Part shown: in pieces, positions 1 to 10,501 of the stretch
How the letters are laid out: the number at the start of each line of letters is the position of its first letter
How positions within the stretch are numbered: the first letter of the stretch is position 1
Source: Nymphaea colorata
Lineage: Eukaryota; Streptophyta; Magnoliopsida; Nymphaeales; Nymphaeaceae
Assembly: GCF_008831285.2 (NCBI RefSeq)
Contig: NC_045138.2
Span: 8,087,205-8,151,204 of the forward strand
Direction of reading: 5' to 3'
Length of the DNA stretch: 64,000 nt
The notes under the pieces: model-generated
What the model was told of the DNA's origin: nothing
Databases searched by the model: none
Seen by the model: the letters and a program-made list of their open reading frames with translations, nothing else
Program-made: the position numbers and the translations under genes

Positions 1-99
1 TTTAAGGGCATGCTGACAATTATTTATGAATTTTAACACCTTTTTTTGCTTTTATTCGCTTAAAAAAGAAATATAAGAATCAAGTGACATGATGTTAAT

Positions 100-215
100 T
101 AAACAAGTCCAACTCGAGATCGAAATCAGTTTACTGAATCAAGTTCGAGCTCGTCTCAAAGGTATAAGTCAAGAACGTGACTTGAGTTGAACTCGAGATC
201 AGCCCACTCATTGTA
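100..215. repeat. GAGCTCGA-rich dispersed repeat
   Basis: A short stretch with repeated CTCGAG and GAGCTCG words in both orientations. Related word-rich stretches occur at about 54.1-54.6 kb and 56.56-56.84 kb. This kind of sequence is widely dispersed in plant genomes; I see no coding potential. The remaining bases from 1 to 940 are AT-rich with nothing recognisable. Confidence 0.5.
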
Positions 216-944
216 CATTTTGGATCGGTACTGCGGGATGGCCATTAATAAATGTGGCTGATCAGCACATGCAAAGAAGCCGCAAGCGGTATGAGGAGTA
301 GACAAATGTCAAAGGGACAAGGGAATCCCTTGGCGTCGGTACAGAATCCGCTGAGAAGTACTGCTTGACACGTAACATTAATGAACTTATATCATTTTGG
401 CCATGTCTAATTATAAAGGTTATAAGAAACATTAATCAGGCTTCGTACACCTGGGCAGGTTCCTTTATTATTATTATTATTTAAAAAAAAAAACACTAAT
501 TGGAAGAACGTAGAATTCTTATACCTCGGTATGTCATAAATTGGAAGACTATGGCCTGCCTAACCCCACCTACCTTTGAAAGAGATCTAGAGAGAGAACG
601 AAAGGAATATAATGGTGTTGGTGCGACCAAATTACTTAGGTGGGTTTAATTGATTGAGCATTGACCGGATGCAGCAGATATTGAGTTGGCTCGTAGACAT
701 TCAAACGGATTGGCGTGCAATTTAAAAGGATCAAGCAGGGTCAAGTATAAAGATGGATAGTTCTCACTGGCTCAATTCGTATTGGGATAACCAAAGGCAA
801 CCAGAAGGATAAGTTAATCAAGCCTCCCTCCGCAATTAAGGATCTAAGATAAGATATATCTTAACTAATTGAACATCAAATTAAAACTCTTCGTTTGTCT
901 TTTCTCTCAAATTTTGGCATATTAAAATTCAACAGTAAGCATGA

Positions 945-1330
945 GCACCAGGCCAGGTACTCGATGGGTGTCAGGTATCCGAACCGACTCAAGCTCAGAC
1001 TCGAGCTTAGAAATTGAGCATCGAGCCAGCCTAATAAGTTGTTAGGCCGGCCCGGGTGGGCTTGAATCAGTCCGATTAAACATGATAATTGATATTTAAT
1101 AAATTTATTATTATTTTTATATAATTATATATATTTTATTATGATTAAATTATATCTATATGTTATTTTATATTAAAAATATATTTTAAATATTAATCGG
1201 GCCAAGCCCAAGCTCGGGTTTAGATTGTCAGGCTGAGCTCAGGCCGCAGTTATAGACTGTGGTCCGGCCTGAGCTGGACTCCTTATAGGGTTGGGCCAGC
1301 CCAATGCCCAGGCTTATTCAAAAGGCCAAC
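945..1330. repeat. Fold-back-like repeat with GC-rich arms and AT core
   Basis: The left arm (about 960-1080) carries CTCGAGC, GGCCGGCCC and GGGCTTG followed by a CCGATTAA end. The right arm (about 1193-1325) carries the reverse complement of the CCGATTAA and GGGCTTGG words plus GGCCTGAGC. Between them lies about 110 bp of almost pure A/T. The arms pair imperfectly. Similar GC-arm/AT-core layouts appear at about 56.8-56.96 kb and at the right edge of the window. Non-autonomous fold-back element is an inference. Confidence 0.4.
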
Positions 1331-2059
1331 TAGCTAGACAATAGATAGTGTTGCTTGATGCATCGGAGTTCATGGCTTATAGAAGTGACACTGTATTTCT
1401 TGGTGAAAAGAAAAGAAACTGACAAATTGCAGTTGATTAATTATGAGCTTCAACTTGACATAATGTCTTTGTTATGCTTCAACTTGCATAACAGTATCTT
1501 CCATTTTGCAACACAAAAGATTGACCCCTTAAAAATTTGAATCAGAGTCTAGCTAGCTCATGCCTTATCCATTACCCAAACCCTGTCAGGAATGGCCACT
1601 ACGAGACCACAAAGATTAAATTTAACTTTTTAGTTTATGCAATTTCATCTTTTTAGAAAAAAATATTGCTTTTTGAACTTTCCAATTGAATACTTTTATT
1701 CGAGGGGCATTTTCATCTTTTGGTCCCTAAGATTGAGTTGAACCTGCAGTACCCGTAGATTCAATCTGCATTGCCTTTTGTGCACCTTGACCAACTAGTC
1801 TTACTATCCTAGTCTACCCAGAATGGCCTCAACTACGCCACCTTCGTGCATATAATTTCATGCTCCATTTTTAACTATGACAAAAAATCTCGTTCTTAAT
1901 ACAAAAAAAAAAAAAAACTTTTTGTATGAATAAAAATAGAAACCACCAAAAAAAAGATTTGGGGATTTGATAAAGGAGAAATTTGTTAGTCTGTATATTT
2001 ATATCGTTATAACTAATATACCCCTTTAAACAGTAAGAAAATGTTTTCGTTTTTTTGTC
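1331..2059. other. Intergenic, no feature seen
   Basis: AT-rich DNA with short A and T runs and only short chance reading frames. Nothing recognisable. Confidence 0.6.
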
Positions 2060-2535
2060 TCGCTTAGAGCGTTAGCTCATTATCTCACAAATATTTTATT
2101 ATATTATACTTATGTTTAGTATTATCTCATACATCTATCCATTATCTCATAAATATTTTATTATCTCATAAACATTATCTCATACTTATTGTTTAACGTT
2201 ATTTCAAGCATCCGTCCATGATCTCACTATCTCATAATTTTTTTGTTATCTCATAAACAGTATCCCGTACTTATGTTGGCATTAGCTTGTACATTCGTCA
2301 ATTTATTCTCATTATCTCATAAATATTTTATTATTTTATAAATATTATCTGATACTTATGTTTAGCGTTATCTCATCCATTCGTCCGTTATTTCATTATC
2401 TCACAAAGCTTTTGTTATTTCATAAATATTATCTCATACTTATGTTTGGTGTTATCTCATACATTCATCAGTTCATTATTTTATCAATTTTTTTTATTTT
2501 ATAAACATTATCTCATACTTGTTTGTTATTGTATA
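2060..2535. repeat. Minisatellite, 80-87 bp period, about 5-6 degenerate copies
   Basis: Units contain a TTATCTCATACATYCGTCC-like word, then ATTATCTCATAAATATTTT, then ATCTCATACTTATGTTTAG. The first word recurs near 2121, 2201, 2281, 2368 and 2452, spacing 80, 80, 87 and 84 bp. Copies differ by substitutions and small indels. Each unit is itself built from ATTATCTCATAAA-like subrepeats. No coding role is visible. Confidence 0.85.
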
Positions 2536-4600
2536 TATTTGTTTCACGCACATTCATATACAATGTTTGGGCATGAAGTAAATATACATATTGTTAGTAG
2601 TCTCCTAAATAGGCTCGTTGCGTACTACGTAACTCAGCAAGAAGACAAAAGCGTCCCTTAAGAGGTGTTTAGAAAAGGCCCCGTATAAAGACAACATAGT
2701 AATTTAAAAAGTTGCCTTTTGATATGTTCCCATTTTGTGCCTTTAAGGACGTAAGTCGTGGTAGTGTGTTCGGCCCGAACAACCACGACCATCTCGTGAC
2801 AGGACCCGTTAGAACTCATACGGCGGCATTAATTCGAACGAGTGTCTCATTTCAATGCGGCCTTATGTTAGAACTTGCACTAAAAGAACCAATCAGTTAT
2901 CAAAATCTTTAAGTAGATAACATCTTCATCTATTTAAAATAATGTCTTCATCTCTGACCTTATTACTGATGTCCATTTGCTCATAGATCACACGGCAGAG
3001 CTTCTCAATATGTATATACGGCAAATGTAACTTGAATCTCTCTATCGTCAAGAGTCTTAGCTTTTCCTTTATTTGTTTTGTTGTGGGTCCTTTGGTCCTT
3101 TTGGTAAAAGAAGCACTTTGTAACTATTACATGAGTAGAGATTGGTTTATAAAACACTTGTTCATAAACAAACTCAAAGATATTTATCAAATAGTAACAA
3201 ACTGTTTTCATTGTTCAAGGACTTTTTATTACAGATTCTTTCAATACGTAATAGTCCTGATCTTACATTTTGACATCAAGGGTTTATGTACGATATGTCT
3301 ACTGCTTAAAGGAAGTTAATTAACTTGAAAAGTAAAACGCTGTCCCTTAACATAATTGTCCAACTGTTTGTCTAATTCAACTTGCCAATACCAATTAAAA
3401 GAGAAATTGAATTCAACCGGCTGCTAGATGTTGCCGAATGGAAAAGTTCTAGAAAACAATCTTCAAAAGCACATTGTAACAGTTTATGATATGGTTATAG
3501 TTTAAGGTGTATTTGGTGTCGGTTTAAATATTTAGTCATCTAGCAACATTCGATAAATGGTAGAATTCAATTTTCCTAAACTAAAGAACAACTTCTTCTG
3601 TTGCAATGTATGGAGACTTTTTTTTATCTTCTCCATGAACTTGACGTGAGGCAAGAAGGATCGCTTAGGTCAAAATTATATGGATGTTTAAGTCTAGAGT
3701 GGAGGGTATAACCTTGCGTTGTGGGTTGCCCTTTGCCTCGTTGCCTTGTCGGATATTAAAGCAGCCTCGGACTGATCAACCATGTGCCGATGAAGGCCGG
3801 AAAGGAAACAGTGAGAAGGTAGTGATGGCCACTATTCTTCTCCTGTCATCTCTCTCTCACCGCCTCTTCTTCACATCAAGGCATATCTCTCTCTCTTTCT
3901 CTCTTCTGATAAGGACGACACAGTAATGCCAGCCTACATATCTAGATGGCCTGCAAGTTGAGTTTGAATACATGCACAATATAATATACATAATACCATG
4001 CTTTATCGCCTATATATATATCCGTCAAAGCCATTGTCAACCATGGAAAAAGCTTGCCAATATCTCAAAATGAAACTCAAGCAATTATCAGGAGAAGGAA
4101 ACTGAATCCTCAACCTATATAATTTGATAACATACATGAAACTCTTTCGAGTCGCTCTCTCCATGATGGCGATGCCAGCTTAATTTCCTTTGTTGCTTCT
4201 CACATCACACAATCAGTTCTGCGGGAAAAAGGCGAAGGTGGGAGTGGCTAATTAGCCACTTAGAGTCACTGTTCTGACCGACCGAGCCATGGCTGCCCTC
4301 TCCAGTCAATTGCCTGGTCCCGCACACCTGCCCGACCCCCTCCATTGATAAGGTTCCATCACCCCCAGCTGCCCCTCTGTAACAAAAAGACAAGGTCGTT
4401 CAACAGTACTTAGACGGCGACCTTGGGGTGAAGGAAGGAACTAGTCTGGGACCAATGAGTTGGTTCAGGCGGTCGTTCAGACCCATGCATTTATTGGCGT
4501 AAGATCGGAATCCGATCTGTTTGGGCTGGCATTTTTTAATGGGCCAAAACGACACATGAAAATTACTGTTTTAACTAAAGCATTCGTCCAAATATATAGA
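2536..4600. other. Intergenic, no gene recognised
   Basis: The short frames here lack recognisable domains. A possible weak inverted repeat (GAATTCAA words near 3405 and 3560) is too imperfect to call. A CT-rich stretch lies at about 3840-3905. A GC-richer block at 4200-4560 has no recognisable coding content. Confidence 0.5.
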
Positions 4601-4635
4601 GAAAGAGAGAGAGAGAGAGAGAAAGAGAAAGAGAG
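4601..4635. repeat. GA microsatellite; left target-site duplication of the LINE
   Basis: A GA tract with AAA interruptions. The 19-mer GAGAGAAAGAGAAAGAGAG at 4617-4635 recurs exactly at 10466-10484 on the other side of the LINE, with both AAA interruptions in the same phase. I take it as a target-site duplication. The low complexity of the tract lowers confidence. Confidence 0.55.
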
Positions 4636-4666
4636 CCGATAAAATGGGAATATATAACAAAATTTG

Positions 4667-4681
4667 GGGACAAGAGGTCCC
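4667..4681 (-). other. 3' UTR hairpin of the LINE
   Basis: Minus-strand sequence GGGACCTCTTGTCCC: a perfect 5 bp stem with a 5 nt loop, about 120 bases after the ORF2 stop and about 30 bases before the element's 3' end. Some plant L1 families and their partner SINEs carry a conserved 3' stem-loop thought to be recognised by the reverse transcriptase. That role here is an inference. Confidence 0.5.
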
Positions 4682-4800
4682 TTAAATACAAAAACAATCC
4701 GCAAAGAACAAAATTACGCAAAAAACACAAGCAGGAGGAACAAATAAACAATACAATGCACAGAAAAATAGGAGAGAAGAGGAAAGACGAAACGACACAA

Positions 4801-7800
4801 TCACCCAACCGCAGTCAGGCGGCGGCGCTTTAACCGAATGGCGAACTGGATATCCCCTTGCACAAGACGAGCCACAGAATCTGGTGAAGAAAATGTGCCC
4901 CTGAAGACCCTGTTGTTGCGCTCCACCCAAATGCGCCACCAAGCTGAAATGAGCCACGGCCTCCAGACATGACCCCAGGAAGCAGTCAGGTGGGGGGGAA
5001 GGACTTACTAATAAGGGAAGGCCAAGTAGAAGCAAGGACACTAGAGCAAAAAGGGCAAGAAGTAAAAAGGTGGACCCGAGACTCAGTCGCAACAAGACAT
5101 AGGGGACACTGGTTAGCCAAACTGATGCCAAGGCGCTGTAGGTGATCAAAAGTGTTGATATGGCCAGTCAGAAGAAGCCAAACAAAAGCAATGGCTCGAG
5201 GAGAAGGGCCAGGAGACCAAAGAGACCGGGAGGAGTGACGCGACAGAGGGACCAAAGGAGGCCAGGTAGCAAGAAGAAAAAGTGAACTCACGGGTAGGTG
5301 AAAGGGGTCAGGATGGGGAAGTGAACGATGAGAGGTCAGCAAGGCGGAGAAAAAGAAGAAGGACAGAAAGCATGTCGGACCAAAAGTGAGAAGGGGAGAT
5401 GTGAGATATAGAACTATGCCAGACGGTAGGGGAAGGCAGGTCGAATTTTGAACTAATGAATTGGGTGATGGGAGAATGTTCAGTAGCTAACCGCCACCAC
5501 CAAGAACACAGGGAAGACTCGCAAGCCCGACTAAGGTTGGTAACCCCAGCACCCCCAAGAAGACGCGGAAAGGCAACCACATCCCAATGCGCAAGGTGAT
5601 CTGAAGGTCGATCACCATCCCAAACAAACTTACGAATAAGCTTATCAAACTTACGCAAGACAGCCACAGGAGGCCGAAAGACAGACAAAGCATGGAGAGG
5701 AACTGACGCAAGGCAGTGCTTAGCCAAAGTAATCCGACCTGGAAGAGAAAGCAGCTTTCCCTGCCAACACTGAAGGCGATCCGTAAGCTTCTGCTCCACC
5801 CCATTCCAAAAAGAAGGAGCAGGAGGCGACAACGTAATCTGAAGCCCCAGATAATCCATGGGCAGGCTAGTAGCCTTACACCCAAAGCAAGCTTCCGCGA
5901 GAAGTACCGTGGCCGGATCCGCGTGAATGAAGGAAAGGTGACACTTGGCGGAATTGATAGAAAGACCTGAGATGAGCTCAAAGACCCGAAGGATGAGCCA
6001 CGTTCTCACAACCTGCTGGCGAGAAGCACTGCCGAACAGGAGAAAATCATCAGCATACTGAAGGGTGGAGAAGGACGGTAAGTGGGGGAGCGAATGGGGT
6101 GTGAGGAAGCCAACGACCGTTGCGTGATGGAAAAGCGCAGAAAAGCTCTCAGCAACAAAGTTGAAAAGCAAGGGCGATAACGGGCAACCTTGACGGAGGC
6201 CACGCTCGAGACAGAAGAAATCACCACACTTTCCATTGAAGGAAACCGCAAGCTGGGCCCCAGTGACAAGCGACATGATCCACTGCCTAAACGAATGACC
6301 AAATGCAAGACGGGTGAGGAGGTCAGAAAGGAACTCTCAACTAACCGAGTCAAAAGCCTTAGAGATATCCAACTTCAAGATGAATGAAGGTAGCCGTAGA
6401 CAGTAAAGGGAGTGAACAACCTCATTGGCTAGGACAACCGCATCCTGCAGACGCCGACCCTTGACGAAAGCAACCTGGAAGAGGTTAATGACTGAAGGCA
6501 TGACAGGCGCAAGCCGCATAGAGAGCAACTTAGCAATAATCTTGTACGGCGTGCCAAGGATGGAGATCGGGCGAAAGTGGGTGACGTCCATAGGGTTAGG
6601 ACGCTTAGGCACCAGGACGCAGGTAGCTTGATTGAATTCCTTGAGGAAAACAGAATTGGAGGCGAACTCATCACAAAACGCAAACACATCCGCGCTACAA
6701 ACCTCCCAAAAAGTACAAAAAAATTCGACTGGGAAACCATCAATGCCGGGCGCCTTACCCGAGCCAAGGGCCCAGACCGCGTTCTTGATCTCTTGGTGTT
6801 GGAAGGACCGCTCAAGAGCGATCGCACAAGAGACAGAGAGAGAGGAGAGGTGAAAATCCGGCAGCGTGGCACGGAAGCGAAGAGGTTTAGAGTAGAAATC
6901 CTTGAAATGAGCGCTCAGGGCCGGGAGGATGTCATCACCAAGAAAAATCCTGCCTCCGATACCCATGGACTGGAGCAACGTCTGACGGCGCCTCTGAGAG
7001 GCGGCCAAGTGGAAGAATCTAGAGTTCTGGTCCCCATGCGCGAGCCAACCCAGCCTAGAGCGTTGCTGCCAATGGATAGACTCCCTAATCCGCCACTCCA
7101 GGGCAAGACACTGCAGACAAAGGAGACAAGAAGACTGATCCGCAGAAATATTATCAGAGGCCTGAAGGGACATGATCTCCTCATCCCAAACGACCACATC
7201 CAAAAATTTGCTGCTCCAGAAAATGCGCTTCCAGGCGAGCGCCTCCCTCCTGATGGAGTGCAACTTCCGTGAGAGCCTGAAAGCAGCCCACCTACCATTG
7301 ACTGCACGAGCCCACCAATTAGGGACGGTAGCTACAAAGGATTCATCACGGAGCCACCAAATCTCAAAACGAAACCTGGCGTGCCCGATACCAGCCCTAC
7401 CCCGAAGAAGGGAAAAGAGCAGCGGAGCATGATCGGACAAGTGCCTCGGGCCAAGAACCAAGGAGGATGAAGGAAAAGCAGAGAACAACTCAGGCGAGAG
7501 GAAGATACGGTCCAACCTACGATGGATCGGAGGGTTCCTATTATTAGACCAAGTAAACGTACCGTTAGTCGAAGGCACGTCAAAAAGACCAAACTCATCA
7601 ACGAAAGATCGAAAAGCAGACATAGACGGGCCAGAAGTGACAGGGGAGGAAGAGTCAGCAGGGCTAAGCAAACAGTTGAAGTCTCCGACCAGAAACCAAG
7701 GGGAAGCTGCAAGCTGGCGAACCTGTTGCAGCTCAGCCCACAGTTGCCCACGCAAAGCCCCAACGCAAGGGCCATAAACCGCAGTAACCAAGACCGGACC

Positions 7801-8094
7801 ATTAGGCCAAAATCCACTGAGAGAAGCAGAGATAGAGTACCTTTCGACATGCACAACAGCCCCCGTAAGGGGTGGAGACCAAGCCAGCAGGATGCCGCCC
7901 GCTGCTCCACAAGCTGGAAGGAACCCAAAGGACGGTTTGCGCAACAAAGTACGAACACAAGCATGAGAGATGACAGACATCTTGGTCTCAACCACAAAAA
8001 GCACCGAAGGCCCATGCTGACGGATCCAAGAAGAGAGATACCTACGCCGATAACGGGCACTGAAGCCCCGCACATTCCAACATGCAACCCTCAT
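4801..8094 (-). pseudogene. LINE ORF2: endonuclease, reverse transcriptase, zf-RVT (broken)
   Basis: ORF2 would nick target DNA and prime reverse transcription of the LINE RNA. From ATG at 8094: AP endonuclease (residues about 1-230) with N7, E36, GDFN at 137-140, RRLDRIF at 192-198 and SDH at 220-222, all expected catalytic positions. RT starts about residue 435 (GSGKAPGIDG at 444-453, LKLDISKAFD at 573-582). A TGA follows at 6337-6339, where the family usually has Trp. The frame then continues through RQGCPLSPLLFNF to YADD at codons about 680-683. After a stop at 5308 the zf-RVT part (ending CPLC...H...C) lies in another frame. A seven-C run near 4990-4998 returns to the first frame, ending LTAVG then TGA at 4801. 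The FW.D region before the first frameshift seems shortened. It starts inside the ORF1 stop codon. Confidence 0.92.
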
Positions 8095-9853
8095 GGGGAA
8101 ACCACGTGAAGCGACGAATGTCTGGCCGCCCTGGCGGCACCAGGAGGGAGGACGGAGGCTGCAGAAGCCCCAATCCTACGCAACTCCCACCGCAACCTGG
8201 CCAGGCTGGAGCGGGAGACCGGTGCCACAGCGGCAGCAAAAGAGGAACACAACAAATCAAATTGCTCAGGCGAAAGAGAGACCTTAAGAGCGTCAAGCGC
8301 ATCCGGGAGGGAGATGCCCAACTCAACATCCAACAAGGGGGCAACAGGTGGCAACCTATCGGGCAGGGAGTGACGACCCACAGGACTCGTGGTGGGGCCA
8401 GACAACTGAACAGGGGAGGACGATGGGGTAGAGGTGAACTCAGACTCAGACCGTAGGGCAGGGGAAAAAGAGCCAACATAAGGGATGCGGGAGAGGCCAG
8501 GGCTAACCGGTGGGAGAGGCAGGTAGGTGGGGTTTAGAGGCGAGCAGCGACTGAGTCTAGGGAGCAGAAAATGCAAGGAAGGCTAGTAAGAACTAAAGCT
8601 ACTGTCAAAATAAACAGAAAAAACCCAAGGCAGATAGGCAAAGGAGGAGGTCCTGGGTGTAAGGGGGGGCATAGAGGGCCAGTAACCAAGGTAAAGAGCA
8701 ACGTACAGGCAACGGAGGGAGAACGACTCACTGGGGGTGCCGAGACGCCAGAGGCCAAGACAACGCAGGCCGCAGTCAGACGAGAGCGAGCAACAACAGC
8801 AGCCTCAAGGGGAAGACCCTCCGACGACGGGCGGGCAACCGAAAGAGACGGTGCGGACGACCGGACGTCGCCAAGGTCAGACTGAGCAGCAACCAGCAAT
8901 GGGTCGGGGCAGCCCGAGGTGGACTCGCGTGGAGCCCCAGCTCGCAAAGCAGGAAAAGGAAAGGGCGAGCAGGGTACCTCAGAGGAGCATGGCAGAGAGC
9001 AGGCTAGACTCCTTCGCTGAGGAGAGGCTGGCGCCCGCGGTGAGGGAAGCAAGGGCGGAAGCTGAGAAGGCGGCAGCTCTACCACCGAAGAGCACTGGTG
9101 CGGCAGATCACCTGGCCTGAAAACCTGCGGAACCTGTACCGAAAAAGGAGGACCCCGCGTTCCAGGACAAGTAGGCCCAGGCCAAGGAAGTCTGATAGAG
9201 CCAAAGAACATAGAGCTCTCGCCCAAAGAAGGTGACCGCTGAACAACTTGCGGAGGAACCTGGACCAAGAAGGAAGCAGTGACCGCTGCAAAACCATGCC
9301 GTCGAGCAAAAAGGCGACGATCATTCTGACGAGCAGGAAAGCGACATCGAGAACACGTGACAGCCCGGCGGCCGTTCAAGGAAGCACACCTCTGACACCA
9401 CCACTGGCCCCATCTGACGCGGATAGAAGCAACAGACCGGAGAAGGTGACGAAGCCTGGAAGCACGCCGAGAAGAGGGGACACACCACGGTGAGGGGGCT
9501 GGCCTACCAACGGAGACCACCTTGGGGAGCCTCGGCCGCAAGGAACAGTCGCCCATCTGCAGAAGGAGAAAACAACAACGCGCTGGCGAGAGGAAGGCCT
9601 GGAGGAGCCCGCGAGCATCTTTCAGCTGAAGTGTGCCGGCGAAAATGCAATTGAAGATAGTAGACTGCCAACTGAAAGACAATGCCTGCGATTAACGAAC
9701 CCCCTCAGGCGAGCAAAGAAAACCGATCGTCGCACGACAAAGCAAGCGATTAAGAGGGAAGGGGTTACCCGGCCTGATACCACAAAGACTAGGACCCCCA
9801 ACCCAAACCCCCGAGGGCGGCCGCAAAGGCGGGGGAGGAGGAAGGGCTGCCAT
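8091..9853 (-). pseudogene. LINE ORF1, nucleic-acid-binding protein (broken)
   Basis: ORF1 of plant L1 elements encodes an RNA-binding protein that packages the transcript. The likely start is ATG at 9853 (MAALPPPPPLRPP), after the GC-rich leader. A TAA at 9692-9694 interrupts the frame; the same frame then stays open to 8534. It contains CQRC and VTCSRC, a degraded cysteine cluster resembling the zinc knuckle of plant ORF1 but without the expected His spacing. The last part, with SLSPEQFDLLCSSF and LARLRWELRRIG, is in a different frame (open within 8576-8091), so a frameshift lies upstream. It ends TGA at 8091-8093, overlapping the ORF2 ATG. The exact frameshift site and the N-terminal domain family could not be fixed by eye. 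Confidence 0.75.
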
Positions 9854-10395
9854 GACACCCCCCACAGTGCAAGAGTAAAGAAAAAAGGAACCTGTTTTCA
9901 CACGCAATTCAACAAACAGTTACAGTGCACCTCGCTCAAGGTGTAGGGAGAGACGTCCCACGGCTTCAGCGCTCTCCAAGCGACAGAGAGGGCAGGGGGA
10001 AGAGCTGCATTGCTCGGGGAAAGGGGGGGACAATGCCGTGCGGCCCCAGACGGACGGCGAAGACGTGCGAGCCGGCGATGGGGGCAGACAGAGAGAAGGG
10101 CGGGCGGTGGGGCCGACGGGAGATAGAGAGGGCGAGTGGGGCCGGACGAGCGGGTGGTGGGGGCAGACGGAGAGACGGGTGGGCGGTGTGGTCGACGGGA
10201 GAAAGAGAGAGCGAGTGGGGAGTAGGGGGAAGAGTTGGACGAGCAGGAGGACGGTCGGCGAGGACAGGCGGGCGAGAGAGGAGAGTGAGTGGTCGGGCGG
10301 GCGAGAGATGAGGGCGGTCGGGCGGCGAGGACGGGCGGTCGGTAGGCGAGGACGGGACGGGCGGCTTGGACGGGCGGGACGGGCGGGGCGGTCGG

Positions 10396-10435
<40 letters not shown>

Positions 10436-10465
10436 GAGAGAGAGAGAGAGAGACTTACATGCTCC
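9854..10465 (-). promoter_or_regulatory. LINE 5' UTR, GC-box- and CT-rich
   Basis: Upstream of ORF1 on the minus strand. About 10,030-10,395 is very GC-rich with many CCGCCCGTCC-like words, resembling GC boxes. About 10,400-10,452 is an almost pure CT tract on the sense strand. LINE promoters are internal and lie in this position, so promoter activity is likely by position, but no defined element can be shown. The serine/leucine and arginine/glutamate-rich frames here are low-complexity artefacts. Confidence 0.5.
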
Positions 10466-10501
10466 GAGAGAAAGAGAAAGAGAGAGAGAGGAGAGAGAGA
10501 G
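10466..10501. repeat. GA microsatellite; right target-site duplication of the LINE
   Basis: Begins with the 19-mer that matches 4617-4635 and continues as a GA tract to about 10,501. Joining the two flanks without the LINE gives one uninterrupted GA microsatellite, which supports the insertion model. Confidence 0.55.

Larger units (their letters stand above)
4636..10465 (-). mobile_element. L1-type LINE (non-LTR retrotransposon), near full length
   Basis: About 5.83 kb on the minus strand: a GC- and CT-rich 5' UTR, ORF1, ORF2 (AP endonuclease, reverse transcriptase, zf-RVT), and a short 3' UTR. Base composition is clearly more GC-rich than the AT-rich flanks. Both ORFs are broken: ORF1 by a nonsense codon and a frameshift, ORF2 by a nonsense codon and at least two frameshifts. 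Flanking 19 bp direct repeats within a GA microsatellite are the likely target duplication. No poly(A) tail is seen at the 3' end, which ends near ATTTTATCGG. The many long plus-strand frames across it are antisense shadows. Confidence 0.9.

Noticed and set aside
3403-3573. Possible MITE with GAATTCAA-type inverted ends
   Set aside because: Pairing is short and out of order, and no target duplication was found.
6577-8456. Long plus-strand open frames of up to 231 codons across the LINE
   Set aside because: They are antisense to well-recognised ORF2/ORF1 domains in GC-rich DNA, where stop codons are rare. Their composition (R, Q, P, T rich) is that of an antisense shadow.
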